64,000 nucleotides of DNA from Ruminococcus sp. (GCA_018376535.1 JAHABC010000009.1:17353-81352); one strand, 5' to 3'; positions 8,572 through 17,083 are shown, numbered from the stretch's first letter. Notes: generated from the sequence alone by a model not told the origin. Made by a program: numbers and translations.

Positions 8572-9258
8572 TTGATAGCTTTGTGTATAATATTTATAGT
8601 TCTAGGGTTGATACTATACCTACCTATATGTATTGATGTTAAATACATCGGGGGAGAGTTCAGCTATAAGATTACTTATGCTTTTATTAAGTTCTATCCT
8701 AAAGATACTAAACCTAAGAAAAAAACTTCTAAATCTAAAGATAACAAGGAAAACTCTAAGGATAAAACCTCTAGTGTGGATAGTCCTAAAAGTAAAACTT
8801 CGCATGATGATAGCTTGAAAAAGACTTCTCAAGATAAAGAGAATGTATCTAAAGAAGATACATCTAACGATAGTGAAAGTTCGGATTTAAACGCTTTGGA
8901 TACTCTTAATGTGGCTTTAGATATCTTTAAGGCTATTAAAACTAAGTTGGGAAAGTTTATAACTAGTATTAAAATTACTAATCTATATATTAACTTTCAA
9001 GTCGCCGATTTAGATGCCTTTGATTGTGCTTTGAAGTTCGGAAAGTTAAACATAGTACTTGGAAACATCTTGGGATTTCTATATTGGAACTTTAAGGTTA
9101 AAAAGAAAAGTATTAATATTCAACCTAAGTTTAACTCTAGTAATAGCATCTATGATGTATCTTTTAAGGTTAAGATTGGCTTAGGTAAAGGCGTGGGTAA
9201 AATATTAGTCATGATATTTAAGGTTATACCTATTCTTAAAAGGAATGACCTACTATAA
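8572..9258 (+). CDS. DUF2953 membrane-anchored protein (YtfI-like)
   Basis: A 228-residue protein starting at TTG behind GGAAGGAG. Residues 2-20 form a hydrophobic anchor; residues about 43-110 are a Lys/Ser/Asp-rich low-complexity linker; the rest carries the DUF2953 pattern (CALKFGKLNIVLGNI, KKKSINIQPKFN). In Bacillus the family member ytfI lies next to ytfJ, and here it also directly precedes ytfJ. Function not established; sporulation-linked context. The linker is unusually long and charged. Confidence 0.8.
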   Translation: MIALCIIFIVLGLILYLPICIDVKYIGGEFSYKITYAFIKFYPKDTKPKKKTSKSKDNKENSKDKTSSVDSPKSKTSHDDSLKKTSQDKENVSKEDTSNDSESSDLNALDTLNVALDIFKAIKTKLGKFITSIKITNLYINFQVADLDAFDCALKFGKLNIVLGNILGFLYWNFKVKKKSINIQPKFNSSNSIYDVSFKVKIGLGKGVGKILVMIFKVIPILKRNDLL

Positions 9259-9285
9259 ATTTTTCTGTAAAAAAGGAGTTTTATT

Positions 9286-9690
9286 ATGTTAAAAGATATT
9301 ATGGGAATAACCCTAGAAAAAATAAAAGAAATGGTTGACGCTGATACTGTTGTAGGTAAACCTATTACTAGTCAAGATGGTACTACTGTAATACCTATAT
9401 CTAAGATATCGTATGGTTTTGCTTCTGGTGGTGCAGATTTGCCTAAAAAGACTGAAAGTGTAGACGCTTTTGCAGGTGGTTCTGGTGCTGGTGTATCGGT
9501 GCAACCTTTAGGTTTTTTAGTAGTTTCATCTAATGGTGAAGTTAAACTTCTTGAAATGACTGTAAACGCATCTAAAGAGAACGCTATAGTTAATAAAATT
9601 CCAGACGTTATTGACAAAATCGCTGACTTGTTTAAAAAAGATGATGCGGACAGTTCAAAATCGGACAAGGCTGATAAAACTACAGATTAA
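9286..9690 (+). CDS. ytfJ: Sporulation protein YtfJ/GerW
   Basis: A 134-residue GerW-family protein, required for normal germination in Bacillus and found across spore formers. It shows the family signatures DADTVVGKPI, GTTVIPISKISYGFASGGAD, a Gly-rich GGSGAGVSVQPLGFLVVS and an acidic/charged tail. A strong AAAAAGGAG site precedes the ATG. Its presence supports an endospore-forming host. Confidence 0.93.
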   Translation: MLKDIMGITLEKIKEMVDADTVVGKPITSQDGTTVIPISKISYGFASGGADLPKKTESVDAFAGGSGAGVSVQPLGFLVVSSNGEVKLLEMTVNASKENAIVNKIPDVIDKIADLFKKDDADSSKSDKADKTTD

Positions 9691-9706
9691 CATTATATGA
9701 ATATTA

Positions 9707-9750
9707 AAAGCAATCCTAACATAGATTTATCTTATAGGGGGGATTGCTTT
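9707..9750 (+). promoter_or_regulatory. Inverted repeat enclosing the dacF-like ribosome binding site and start
   Basis: AAAGCAATCC (9707-9716) and GGATTGCTTT (9741-9750) form a perfect 10-bp stem with a 24-base loop. The AGGGGGG ribosome binding site lies at the loop/stem edge and the TTG start codon (9749) inside the stem. It is not followed by a T run, so translational control is more likely than termination. Confidence 0.55.
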
Positions 9751-10873
9751 GCTTAAAAGATTTATTTGTAGTATAGTATCTGTAGTTATAGGCATTATTT
9801 CCGTCAATCAGTTGCAAGTTGGAGCTTTAGAAGTATCTGCAAAGGCTTGTATCATGATAGAGGCAGTTACTGGAAATGTTATCTATGAAAAAAATTCTCA
9901 TGACAGATTGCCTATGGCTAGTACTACTAAGATAATGACTACTATACTATCGCTAGAAAGTGGCGACCTTGATACTCAATTTACTGTAGATAGCAATGCT
10001 ATAAAGGTTGAAGGCTCATCTATGGGACTACTAGAGGGCGATATCGTTACTAAACGTGCATTATGCTATGGTATGATGTTGCCATCTGGTAACGATAGTG
10101 CTAATGCTACAGCCATCAAGTTAGGAGGTTCTTTTGAAAACTTCGCTAAAATGATGAACGATAAGGCTAAACAGATTGGTATGAATGATACTCTATTCGT
10201 TACGCCATCTGGTTTAGATGAGGGTGGACACTGTTCTACTGCTTACGATATGGCTCTACTTACTAGATATGCTTTGAAAAATCCAGACTTTAGAGAAATT
10301 TGCGGAACTTATACTGCACAAGTTAATTTTGGAAATCCACCTTATGACAGATGGCTTAAAAATTCCAATAAGTTACTAAATATGTATGATGGCGTTATAG
10401 GTGTTAAAACTGGTTTCACTGATGATGCTGGTAGATGTTTAGTATCGGCGTGTGAACGTGATGGAGTTACTCTTATAGTGGTTACTTTAAACGCTCCAAA
10501 CGATTGGAATGACCATACGTCACTATATGATTATGGGTTTTCACAAGTAAGTATGCAATCTCCCATAAATGAAAACTTTGAAGTTAATCTAGTAGGTGCT
10601 AGTAAGGATACTCTATCTTTAGAGCGTTCTGCTGAAGTGTTACTTCCGAACGTTGTAGGTTGTTCAGCGGATTATAAAACTAAAGTGTATCTAAATGAGT
10701 TTGAATATGCTCCAATATCTAAAGGGGAAACTCTAGGAAGAGTAGAGTATTTGTTAGATGGTGAAGTAGTATCCACTTGTAGTTTAATATCTAGTGAGGA
10801 AGTTTTGAAAGTTAAAAAAGATGTGAAGTTATCTTTTAAAGAAAAGATTTTAAAGTTTATATATCAATTTTAG
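9749..10873 (+). CDS. D-alanyl-D-alanine carboxypeptidase (PBP5/DacF type)
   Basis: A 374-residue serine DD-carboxypeptidase that trims peptidoglycan stem peptides outside the membrane. Signal peptide at 1-27; SxxK motif in MASTTKIMT near 54-57, SxN motif in LPSGNDSAN near 113, KTG motif in GVKTGFTDDAG near 215; a C-terminal PBP5-type beta domain and a final amphipathic helix (FKEKILKFIYQF) for membrane attachment. Start TTG behind a very strong AGGGGGG. Its place after ytfJ suggests a DacF-like role in spore cortex, but a vegetative PBP5 role is equally possible. Confidence 0.93.
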   Translation: MLKRFICSIVSVVIGIISVNQLQVGALEVSAKACIMIEAVTGNVIYEKNSHDRLPMASTTKIMTTILSLESGDLDTQFTVDSNAIKVEGSSMGLLEGDIVTKRALCYGMMLPSGNDSANATAIKLGGSFENFAKMMNDKAKQIGMNDTLFVTPSGLDEGGHCSTAYDMALLTRYALKNPDFREICGTYTAQVNFGNPPYDRWLKNSNKLLNMYDGVIGVKTGFTDDAGRCLVSACERDGVTLIVVTLNAPNDWNDHTSLYDYGFSQVSMQSPINENFEVNLVGASKDTLSLERSAEVLLPNVVGCSADYKTKVYLNEFEYAPISKGETLGRVEYLLDGEVVSTCSLISSEEVLKVKKDVKLSFKEKILKFIYQF

Positions 10874-10936
10874 GTCTGCACGGAACGTCAGCGATGGCGT
10901 TCCTGTATGACATAATTTAAGAAAGGATTTTACATT

Positions 10937-11662
10937 ATGGATAGAATACAAAAGATTATCGCCGATGCAGGTTACTGTTCTAGGCGTAAGGCAGAAGAAT
11001 TAATATCTCAAGGTAGAGTTAAACTAAATGGCAGACCTATTAAGTTAGGCGATAAGGCATCTCCTAAAGATATTATATCTATAGATGACCAAAGACTATA
11101 TATTCCTAAAAAGAAGAATAAACTATATATCATGTTAAATAAACCTCGTGGATACGTTACTACAGTATCGGACGAATTGGGAAGAAAGTCTGTCATGGAG
11201 TTACTAGATGGTATAGAAGAAAGAGTGTATCCAGTGGGTAGATTGGATAAAAATACTGAGGGTTTATTACTATTCACTAATGATGGCAAGTTTTCTAATG
11301 ATATCATGCACCCTAGCAAACATATTTCCAAAACTTACCGAGTTACCGTTCGCCCAGATATTTCCGAAGAACAATTGGTACAACTATCCACTGGTATAGA
11401 ACTAGATGGTAAGAAGACACTTCCTGCCACCGTTACAGTGGTAACTAAGGAAGAAAATAGAGTAGTATTGCTTATGACTATCAAAGAGGGCAGAAACAGA
11501 CAGATTAGAAGAATGTGCGAAGCCGTAGGTTTGGAAGTCGCTCGTTTAAGACGTATTAGCATAGGACCTCTTAAGTTGGGTATGCTCAAGTCTGGTACTT
11601 GGAGAGAATTAAAGCCTGACGAACTTAGAGCCATTAGAAATGCTATAGGAAAAGAAGATTAA
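10937..11662 (+). CDS. rluB: 23S rRNA pseudouridine synthase (RluB family)
   Basis: A 241-residue pseudouridine synthase that modifies 23S rRNA in the helix 93 region. N-terminal S4 domain (RIQKIIADAGYCSRRKAEELI, about 2-60) and catalytic domain with GRLDKNTEGLLLFTNDG, whose Asp is the nucleophile, and KEGRNRQIRRMCEAVG. Length and motifs fit the RluB/RsuA family; rluB after the scpAB region is a conserved arrangement in Firmicutes. Ribosome binding site AAGAAAGGA before the ATG. Confidence 0.95.
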   Translation: MDRIQKIIADAGYCSRRKAEELISQGRVKLNGRPIKLGDKASPKDIISIDDQRLYIPKKKNKLYIMLNKPRGYVTTVSDELGRKSVMELLDGIEERVYPVGRLDKNTEGLLLFTNDGKFSNDIMHPSKHISKTYRVTVRPDISEEQLVQLSTGIELDGKKTLPATVTVVTKEENRVVLLMTIKEGRNRQIRRMCEAVGLEVARLRRISIGPLKLGMLKSGTWRELKPDELRAIRNAIGKED

Positions 11663-11737
11663 TCTTTTTTAAATTTTTATTATTACTTAAAATTTCTTTT
11701 GATAATTAAAAAATTTGTAAATATTATAATTTAGTAC

Positions 11738-11766
11738 TTGAAAAATTTCAGTAAATATGTTATCAT
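11738..11766 (+). promoter_or_regulatory. Promoter of the biotin carboxyltransferase operon
   Basis: TTGAAA (11738-11743), 17 bases, TATCAT (11761-11766). A second possible set, TTGATA (11699-11704) with TATTAT 17 bases on, lies just upstream. The leader to the first gene is about 80 bases. Confidence 0.55.
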
Positions 11767-11852
11767 AAGGACATGTATTGAATTATTATCAGAGGATTTT
11801 ATTACTTTTTTAATTTAAACTTTACTCTGAAAAGGAAGGAAGAAAAATAGGT

Positions 11853-13208
11853 ATGCAGATTAATAATTCTGGCTCTAATGCTGTTAAAAGACTTGAAATG
11901 CTCTTTGATGAAGGCACTTTCACTGAAATTGGTTCAGCTTTAAAGCAAAAAGAAAATCTTTCAGGCGTAGTTACTGCGTATGGCTACGTTAATGGAAATC
12001 CAGTATATGCCTACTCACAGGATAAATCAGTTAATGGTGGTGCTGTTGGAATGGCTCAAGCTGATAAGATTTCTAAGTTATATAGTTTATCAGCTAAGAC
12101 AGGAACTCCAATAGTTGGTATTTATGACTCTAATGGTGCTTATGTAGATGTAAATGCTCTTACTGCTTATGGTAAGATGATTAATGCTTCAGCTATCATT
12201 TCTGGTGTAGTTCCACAAGTAGCTTTAATTATGGGTACTTGTGCAGGAAGTTCAGCTTTATTAGCTTGTACTTCCGATTTCATAGTTATGACAGAAGATA
12301 GTGAATTTTTTGTAGCTCCAGTTCCAGATGGCGACAAGACTGGTGCAGGTACTGCTAAGGCTGCTATGAAGGCAGGTACTGCATCTGCTGTATGTGCCAC
12401 TGAACAAGATGCTATTAAGAAAGTTAAGGATATTCTTAACTTAATGCCAGTTAATAACATTTCTCAACTACCTCAATTTGAATATAGCGAACCAGTTGCT
12501 CCTATGGGTAGTGACGTGGTTTCTATTGCTAATGCTATTGCAGATGCTGAAAGCATCGTTGAACTGTCCGATGGCTTTGGTGTAGCATCTTATACTGCTT
12601 TAGCTACTATTGGTGGTGCTACTGTAGGTATAGTTGGTACTGATAAGACTTCTAACAAGCTATCTGCTGACGATTGCTCTAAGATTGCTCGTTTTGTTAG
12701 AATGTGCGACGCTTTTTCTGTTCCAATAGTTACTCTATTGAACTCCGAAGGTTTCGATTGCTCTACTGCTACTGAAACTGCTGGTGCTGTTAGAGATGTT
12801 ACTAAACTTACTGACGCTTATGCTGAGGCTACTACTGTTAAGATTTCTATAGTTACTGGTAACGCTTATGGTGTTGTATTTACTGCTATGGCTGGTAAAT
12901 CTGCTGATGCTGACTTTACATATGCTTGGAACAATGCAGTTATTTCACCACTTGCACCTCTAACTGCAGTTGAATTTTTATGGCACGATAAGTTAAAGGG
13001 TTCTACTGACGTTAAATCTGATAGAGAAAAACTTGCTAAAGAATATTGTACTTCTGTAGCTAATGCTTTTGCTAGTGCTGAAAAGGGTGCTATTGATGAG
13101 GTTATCGCTCCTAGTGATACTAGAAAGACTCTAGTTTCTGCTCTTGACATTCTATCTTCTAAGAGAGTTGAAACTCTATCTAAAAAGCATAGTAATATTA
13201 CTCTATAG
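11853..13208 (+). CDS. Carboxyltransferase subunit (acyl-CoA type; 12S/MmdA-like)
   Basis: A 451-residue biotin-dependent carboxyltransferase of the crotonase-fold AccD/PccB/MmdA group: GVVTAYGYVNGNPVYAYSQD, NGGAVGMAQADKISKLY, PQVALIMGTCAGSSALLACTSDF in the N-half and IARFVRMCDAFSVPIVTLLNSEG and TGNAYGVVFTAMAGKSADADF in the C-half. It normally moves a carboxyl group between biotin and an acyl-CoA. It is shorter than the roughly 510 residues usual for MmdA/PccB. First gene of an operon with a biotin carrier and a pyruvate/oxaloacetate carboxyltransferase, so the set resembles transcarboxylase; acyl-CoA substrate (acetyl, propionyl) cannot be told. Confidence 0.85.
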   Translation: MQINNSGSNAVKRLEMLFDEGTFTEIGSALKQKENLSGVVTAYGYVNGNPVYAYSQDKSVNGGAVGMAQADKISKLYSLSAKTGTPIVGIYDSNGAYVDVNALTAYGKMINASAIISGVVPQVALIMGTCAGSSALLACTSDFIVMTEDSEFFVAPVPDGDKTGAGTAKAAMKAGTASAVCATEQDAIKKVKDILNLMPVNNISQLPQFEYSEPVAPMGSDVVSIANAIADAESIVELSDGFGVASYTALATIGGATVGIVGTDKTSNKLSADDCSKIARFVRMCDAFSVPIVTLLNSEGFDCSTATETAGAVRDVTKLTDAYAEATTVKISIVTGNAYGVVFTAMAGKSADADFTYAWNNAVISPLAPLTAVEFLWHDKLKGSTDVKSDREKLAKEYCTSVANAFASAEKGAIDEVIAPSDTRKTLVSALDILSSKRVETLSKKHSNITL

Positions 13209-13268
13209 TAATATAGTTTGCATTAAAGTATATACGTTTAAAATATATAGATTGGTGGTATTTTTATT

Positions 13269-13634
13269 ATGAAAAGATTTAATATAACTGTTAATGGCAA
13301 GGCTTACGATGTTGCTGTTGAAGAAATTACAGATGGTTCTGCTCCTGTTGCAGTTTCTGCACCTGCACCTGTTTCAGCACCAGCTCCAGCCCCTGCACAA
13401 GCACCAGCTCCAGCAGGTGAGGGCGAAAAGGTTACTGCTCCAATGCCTGGTACTATCCTAGATGTTAAGGTATCTGTTGGCGATAGCGTAACTAAAGGTC
13501 AAGTTATGATGATTCTTGAAGCTATGAAGATGGAAAATGAAATAGTTTCTCCTTGCGATGGTAAGGTTACTAGCGTTGTAGTTAAAAAGGGCGATACTGT
13601 AAACTCTTCAGATACTCTTGCTACTGTTCAGTAA
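13269..13634 (+). CDS. Biotin carboxyl carrier protein
   Basis: A 121-residue biotinyl carrier. The N-terminal segment (1-25, MKRFNITVNGKAYDVAVEE) and a Pro/Ala-rich flexible linker (about 30-55) precede the biotinyl domain with the EAMKMENE motif, whose Lys carries biotin. This layout matches the 1.3S subunit of transcarboxylase and the gamma/delta carriers of sodium-pump decarboxylases. It sits between two carboxyltransferases that would load and unload it. AGATTGGTGG precedes the ATG, a weak ribosome binding site. Confidence 0.93.
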   Translation: MKRFNITVNGKAYDVAVEEITDGSAPVAVSAPAPVSAPAPAPAQAPAPAGEGEKVTAPMPGTILDVKVSVGDSVTKGQVMMILEAMKMENEIVSPCDGKVTSVVVKKGDTVNSSDTLATVQ

Positions 13635-13659
13635 TTTTTGAAAGGCGGTTATTTAAACT

Positions 13660-15060
13660 ATGGCTAAAAAAGTTGGTATTACAGAAACCGTATTGCGTGA
13701 TGCTCACCAATCCCTAATTGCTACTAGAATGACTATCGATGAAATGTTACCTATCTTAGATAAGATGGATAAGGTTGGATATCATTCTGTAGAGTGTTGG
13801 GGTGGAGCTACTTTTGACGCTTGTTTACGTTTCTTAAATGAAGACCCTTGGCAAAGACTTCGTATACTTAAAGACCACTTTAAGAATACTAAACTACAAA
13901 TGCTATTTAGAGGTCAAAATATGTTGGGATATCGTCACTATGCCGATGATGTTCTTGAATACTTTGTACAGAAATCTGTTTCTAATGGTATAGATATCAT
14001 TAGAATTTTCGACGCTCTTAACGATAAGAGAAACCTTCAAACTGCCGTTAAGGCATCTATTAAGGAAGGGGCTCATGTACAAGTTGCTATGTCGTTCACT
14101 TTAGGCGACGTATTTACTGATGAGTACTATGTAAACTATGCTAAGGAACTTCAAGAGATGGGCGTACAATCCATCTGTATTAAGGATATGGCTGCCTTAA
14201 TAACTCCTTACAGAACTGAAAAACTTGTTACTGCTTTAAAGAAAGCTGTTGATATTCCAATTCAACTACATACACACTATACATCTGGTTTAGCGTCCAT
14301 GTGTTTGTTAAAGGGTATCGAAGCTGGTGTTGACGTTGTAGATACTGCTATGTCACCACTTGCACTAGGAACTTCACACGCTCCTACAGAATCCATAGTA
14401 GCAGCACTTCAAGGTACTGAATATGATACTGGTCTTGACTTAGTTCTATTGAACGAAATTAGAGATTACTTCATGACACTTCGTAAGAAGTACATCGATA
14501 GTGGTCTACTAGACCCTAAGATGTTAGCTACTGATGCTAATGCTTTAATCTATCAAGTTCCAGGTGGAATGTTGTCTAACTTACTATCTCAACTAAAACA
14601 AGCAGGTAAGGAAGACCTATTAACTGAAGTTCTTAAGGAAGTTCCTCGTGTTCGTCATGATGCAGGTGAGCCACCTCTAGTTACACCATCTTCGCAAATC
14701 GTTGGTACACAAGCAGTATTCAACGTTCTAACTGGCGAAAGATACAAGACCGTTACTAAGGAATTTAAGGGTATAGTTCGTGGTGAATATGGTAGAACTC
14801 CTGTTCCTATAGACCCTGAATTTAGAAAGAAGATTATCGGCGATGCTGAACCTATCGATTGCCGTCCTGCTGACTTACTACAACCAGAATTAGAAAAACT
14901 TCGTAAAGAATGTGCAGAATGGATTGAACAAGAAGAAGACGTTCTAAGTTATGCTCAATTCGGACAAGTTGCCGTTAAGTTCTTTGAAAAAAGAAGAAAC
15001 GCTAAGTATGGTATAGATGGTAAACATGGTAACGCTGAAACTAATGTTCACCCAGTATAA
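13660..15060 (+). CDS. Oxaloacetate/pyruvate carboxyltransferase (OadA/PycB/5S type)
   Basis: A 466-residue HMGL-like TIM-barrel carboxyltransferase that transfers CO2 between oxaloacetate/pyruvate and biotin. Signatures: ETVLRDAHQSLIATRM at the N-terminus, WGGATFDACLRFL, FRGQNMLGYRHYADDV, metal ligands in IQLHTHYTSGLA, and the conserved VPGGMLSNLLSQLKQ. It ends without an attached biotinyl domain, the carrier being separate (previous gene). No membrane beta subunit (OadB) follows; a terminator comes 35 bases later, so the operon has exactly three genes. ABC-type biotin carboxylase (AccC) is absent too. Confidence 0.92.
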   Translation: MAKKVGITETVLRDAHQSLIATRMTIDEMLPILDKMDKVGYHSVECWGGATFDACLRFLNEDPWQRLRILKDHFKNTKLQMLFRGQNMLGYRHYADDVLEYFVQKSVSNGIDIIRIFDALNDKRNLQTAVKASIKEGAHVQVAMSFTLGDVFTDEYYVNYAKELQEMGVQSICIKDMAALITPYRTEKLVTALKKAVDIPIQLHTHYTSGLASMCLLKGIEAGVDVVDTAMSPLALGTSHAPTESIVAALQGTEYDTGLDLVLLNEIRDYFMTLRKKYIDSGLLDPKMLATDANALIYQVPGGMLSNLLSQLKQAGKEDLLTEVLKEVPRVRHDAGEPPLVTPSSQIVGTQAVFNVLTGERYKTVTKEFKGIVRGEYGRTPVPIDPEFRKKIIGDAEPIDCRPADLLQPELEKLRKECAEWIEQEEDVLSYAQFGQVAVKFFEKRRNAKYGIDGKHGNAETNVHPV

Positions 15061-15090
15061 TAGTTTTTTCTAATATTTTTTAAAATATTT

Positions 15091-15125
15091 TTGGGCAGAT
15101 TAAAAATATCTGCCCATTTGTATAA
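15091..15125 (+). terminator. Terminator of the carboxyltransferase operon
   Basis: GGGCAGAT (15093-15100) pairs with ATCTGCCC (15108-15115), followed by a T-rich stretch. Confidence 0.75.
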
Positions 15126-15215
15126 TAATATTTTGTGGCTTTAATATTGTTTTAATGTTTTTTGGATATTATTAATAATATCTAACTTAAATTTTTGGAT
15201 TGGAAGTGACCTTTA

Positions 15216-16154
15216 ATGCCTATTAGAATATCTAAGGATTTACCTGCTTATGAAACTCTTTCAAGTGAAAACATTTTTGTAATGTCTGATATTAGAGCAA
15301 ACTCTCAAGATATTCGTCCATTAAAGATTATTATTTTAAACTTAATGCCTAAAAAGATTGAAACTGAAACTCAATTTATGCGACTACTTAGTAACACTCC
15401 CTTACAAGTAGATGTAGAACTCTTGCACGTTAAATCTCATAGAGCTAAACACACTTCGGAAAACCATTTGAGTAGCTTTTACAGAACCTTTGACGAAATT
15501 AAAAATAGTTTCTATGATGGCCTAATAATTACAGGTGCTCCAGTGGAACATCTTGAGTTTGAACAAGTCGACTATTGGCAAGAGTTATGCAAAATTATGG
15601 AATGGTCTAAATCCAATGTATTTTCCACTATGCATATATGTTGGGGTGCTTGTGCTGGATTGTATTATCATTTTGGAATACCTAAGTATCCACTTGAAAA
15701 GAAGATGTTCGGCATATTCCCACATAATATCGAAAGAGTGAACTCTCAACTTTTAAAAGGCTTTGATGAGGGCTTTTTAGCCCCACACTCTAGGCATACA
15801 GAGGTAAGACGTGAGGATATTTTAAAAAATCCTAATCTTGAAATTTCTGCATCTTCTGATATCGCAGGAGTACATATTGTGGCTAATAAAAACGGTAGAC
15901 AGTACTTTATTATGGGACATAGTGAGTATGATAGAAATACTCTTGCTGAAGAGTACTTCCGTGACGTTCAAAAAGGTATGGATATTCAAATGCCTTACAA
16001 CTACTTCCCAAATGATGATACTTCTAAACAACCAGTGTTTAAGTGGCGTTGTCACGCTAATTTGATGTATTCTAATTGGTTGAACTACTGCGTATATCAA
16101 AGAACTCCGTTTAATCTTGAAGATTTAAAAGAGATGGTGACATCTTTTTTATAG
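15216..16154 (+). CDS. metA: Homoserine O-acetyltransferase (MetA family)
   Basis: A 312-residue MetA/HTS protein activating homoserine for methionine synthesis. Family signatures: KIIILNLMPKKIETETQF, catalytic Cys in HICWGACAGLYYHFGIPK, and the GHSEYDRNTLAEEY segment with the catalytic Glu. The acyl-CoA specificity segment reads TGAPVEHLEFEQVDYW: Glu at the position equivalent to residue 111 goes with acetyl-CoA use, whereas succinyl-CoA enzymes have Gly. Single gene; GGAAGTG before the ATG. I see no SAM riboswitch in the 150 bases upstream. Confidence 0.94.
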   Translation: MPIRISKDLPAYETLSSENIFVMSDIRANSQDIRPLKIIILNLMPKKIETETQFMRLLSNTPLQVDVELLHVKSHRAKHTSENHLSSFYRTFDEIKNSFYDGLIITGAPVEHLEFEQVDYWQELCKIMEWSKSNVFSTMHICWGACAGLYYHFGIPKYPLEKKMFGIFPHNIERVNSQLLKGFDEGFLAPHSRHTEVRREDILKNPNLEISASSDIAGVHIVANKNGRQYFIMGHSEYDRNTLAEEYFRDVQKGMDIQMPYNYFPNDDTSKQPVFKWRCHANLMYSNWLNYCVYQRTPFNLEDLKEMVTSFL

Positions 16155-16187
16155 ATATATTACATTTTTTAGAAGGGTGGTTTTTAT

Positions 16188-16652
16188 ATGTCTTTTGACC
16201 CAAACGATTATAACAACAGTTACAACATGGACGAAAATATGCAACCTAATAATAGTGGTAGCAAAGGAATGGCTATTGCATCTATGGTATTAGGAATTTT
16301 AGCCTTAGTTACTTGTATATGTTACTGTCCAGCCATACCATTTGCGTTGATATCGATTATTTTAGCGATAATAGTTCTAGCTAAACGTAAAAATGGTAAA
16401 CCATTTGCAATTACTGGAATAGTTACATCTGCTATAGCAGTAGTTGTAAGTGTTGCTGTACTTGTGATATCTGGTCCTATTGCTGAAAATATGACAGACC
16501 TAATGGAAAATTCTGATGCGTATACTCAACAGTATAAACAAGATGGTACTATTCCTGAAAGTGTTCTTGATATGTTTGGTGGTAATGAAGAACTAGCTAA
16601 ACAGTTTATGGACGGTTTTTCAAGTTCTGCTAATGATGTCAATAGTGATTAA
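16188..16652 (+). CDS. DUF4190-type membrane protein
   Basis: A 154-residue protein: Asn-rich cytoplasmic start (1-27), a first hydrophobic stretch SMVLGILALVTCICYCPAIP (about 31-50) continuing into ALISIILAIIVLAKR, a second pass ITGIVTSAIAVVVSVAVLVIS (about 68-90), and a polar tail. This is the DUF4190 pattern; function unknown. Strong AGAAGGGTGG ribosome binding site. It follows metA by 33 bases on the same strand, with no clear terminator before the mobile element. Confidence 0.75.
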   Translation: MSFDPNDYNNSYNMDENMQPNNSGSKGMAIASMVLGILALVTCICYCPAIPFALISIILAIIVLAKRKNGKPFAITGIVTSAIAVVVSVAVLVISGPIAENMTDLMENSDAYTQQYKQDGTIPESVLDMFGGNEELAKQFMDGFSSSANDVNSD

Positions 16653-16728
16653 TCTATCTATTGTTTTAACTAATTTCAGCAAGAATTCCCCCACCTCTAT
16701 AAGTGGGGGATGAATTGCGTTCCCACTA

Positions 16729-16757
16729 TTGACAAGCTAAAAATAATATATTATAAT
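16729..16757 (+). promoter_or_regulatory. Promoter inside the IS200/IS605-like element
   Basis: TTGACA (16729-16734), 17-base spacer, TATAAT (16752-16757): full consensus, pointing into the RNA. Confidence 0.85.
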
Positions 16758-16763
16758 GTAGTC

Positions 16764-17080
16764 AATGTAAAGAATATGATGAGAGTATCATATTTTCGAT
16801 TACCTGTACCACAAAGAGCGATAACCAAGCCGTTGGTATGGAGATTATGAAAGGAGAATAGATTAGTGGTTAGCCATACCGCTATGATAAGGGTTTGTCG
16901 GGTATCCTCTATCCCATAACGTAATCATTCGCATAGTGTGAAGTCAGCAAAACAGACAACCTGAAAAACCGTGGGACACACGGGGTTAGCCCATTGATAC
17001 TTACATCATTAGATGTATTGAGTGGGAAACATCTGTTAAATCAGAAGTCCTCACCTCTTTAGGTGGGGGAGTATGTCACG
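16764..17080 (+). ncRNA. Omega/HEARO-like structured RNA
   Basis: Transcribed from the internal promoter. Visible elements: AATATGAT/ATCATATT hairpin (16772-16796), GTGAAGTCAG segment, the pair CCGTG-GGACA-CACGG followed by GGGTTAGCCC (about 16970-16992), TACATC/GATGTA hairpin, and the terminal GAAGTCCTCACCTC hairpin. The pattern CCGTGGGACACACGG-GGGTTAGCCC with the terminal hairpin resembles the guide RNAs (omegaRNA/HEARO or TnpB reRNA) of IscB and TnpB elements; which of these it is I cannot say without a covariance search. Confidence 0.6.
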
Positions 17081-17083
17081 TGT

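Larger units (their letters stand above)
16681..17080 (+). mobile_element. Stand-alone IS200/IS605-like element with hairpin ends and no ORF
   Basis: About 400 bases bounded by a 5' hairpin (TCCCCCAC 16687-16694 with GTGGGGGA 16703-16710) and a similar 3' hairpin (CCTCACCT with AGGTGGGG, about 17050-17069) followed by GAGTATGTCAC, like the terminal palindromes of IS200/IS605 elements that transpose as single strands. Inside there is a strong promoter and a structured RNA but no transposase, TnpB or IscB reading frame; the longest frame with a ribosome binding site (GTG at 16866) ends after 17 codons. Exact insertion ends are estimates. Confidence 0.72.

Noticed and set aside
10874..10936. Terminator after the DD-carboxypeptidase (GGAACG/CGTTCC hairpin)
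   Set aside because: Only 6 bp with a 10-base loop and no T run; rluB probably stays in the same transcript.
15061..15215. SAM riboswitch upstream of metA
   Set aside because: No S-box, SAM-II or S-MK motif is visible; the region holds the terminator of the preceding operon and AT-rich sequence.
16681..17080. A coding TnpB or IscB remnant inside the small element
   Set aside because: No frame longer than a few dozen codons; the only frame with a ribosome binding site ends after 17 codons and matches neither protein start.
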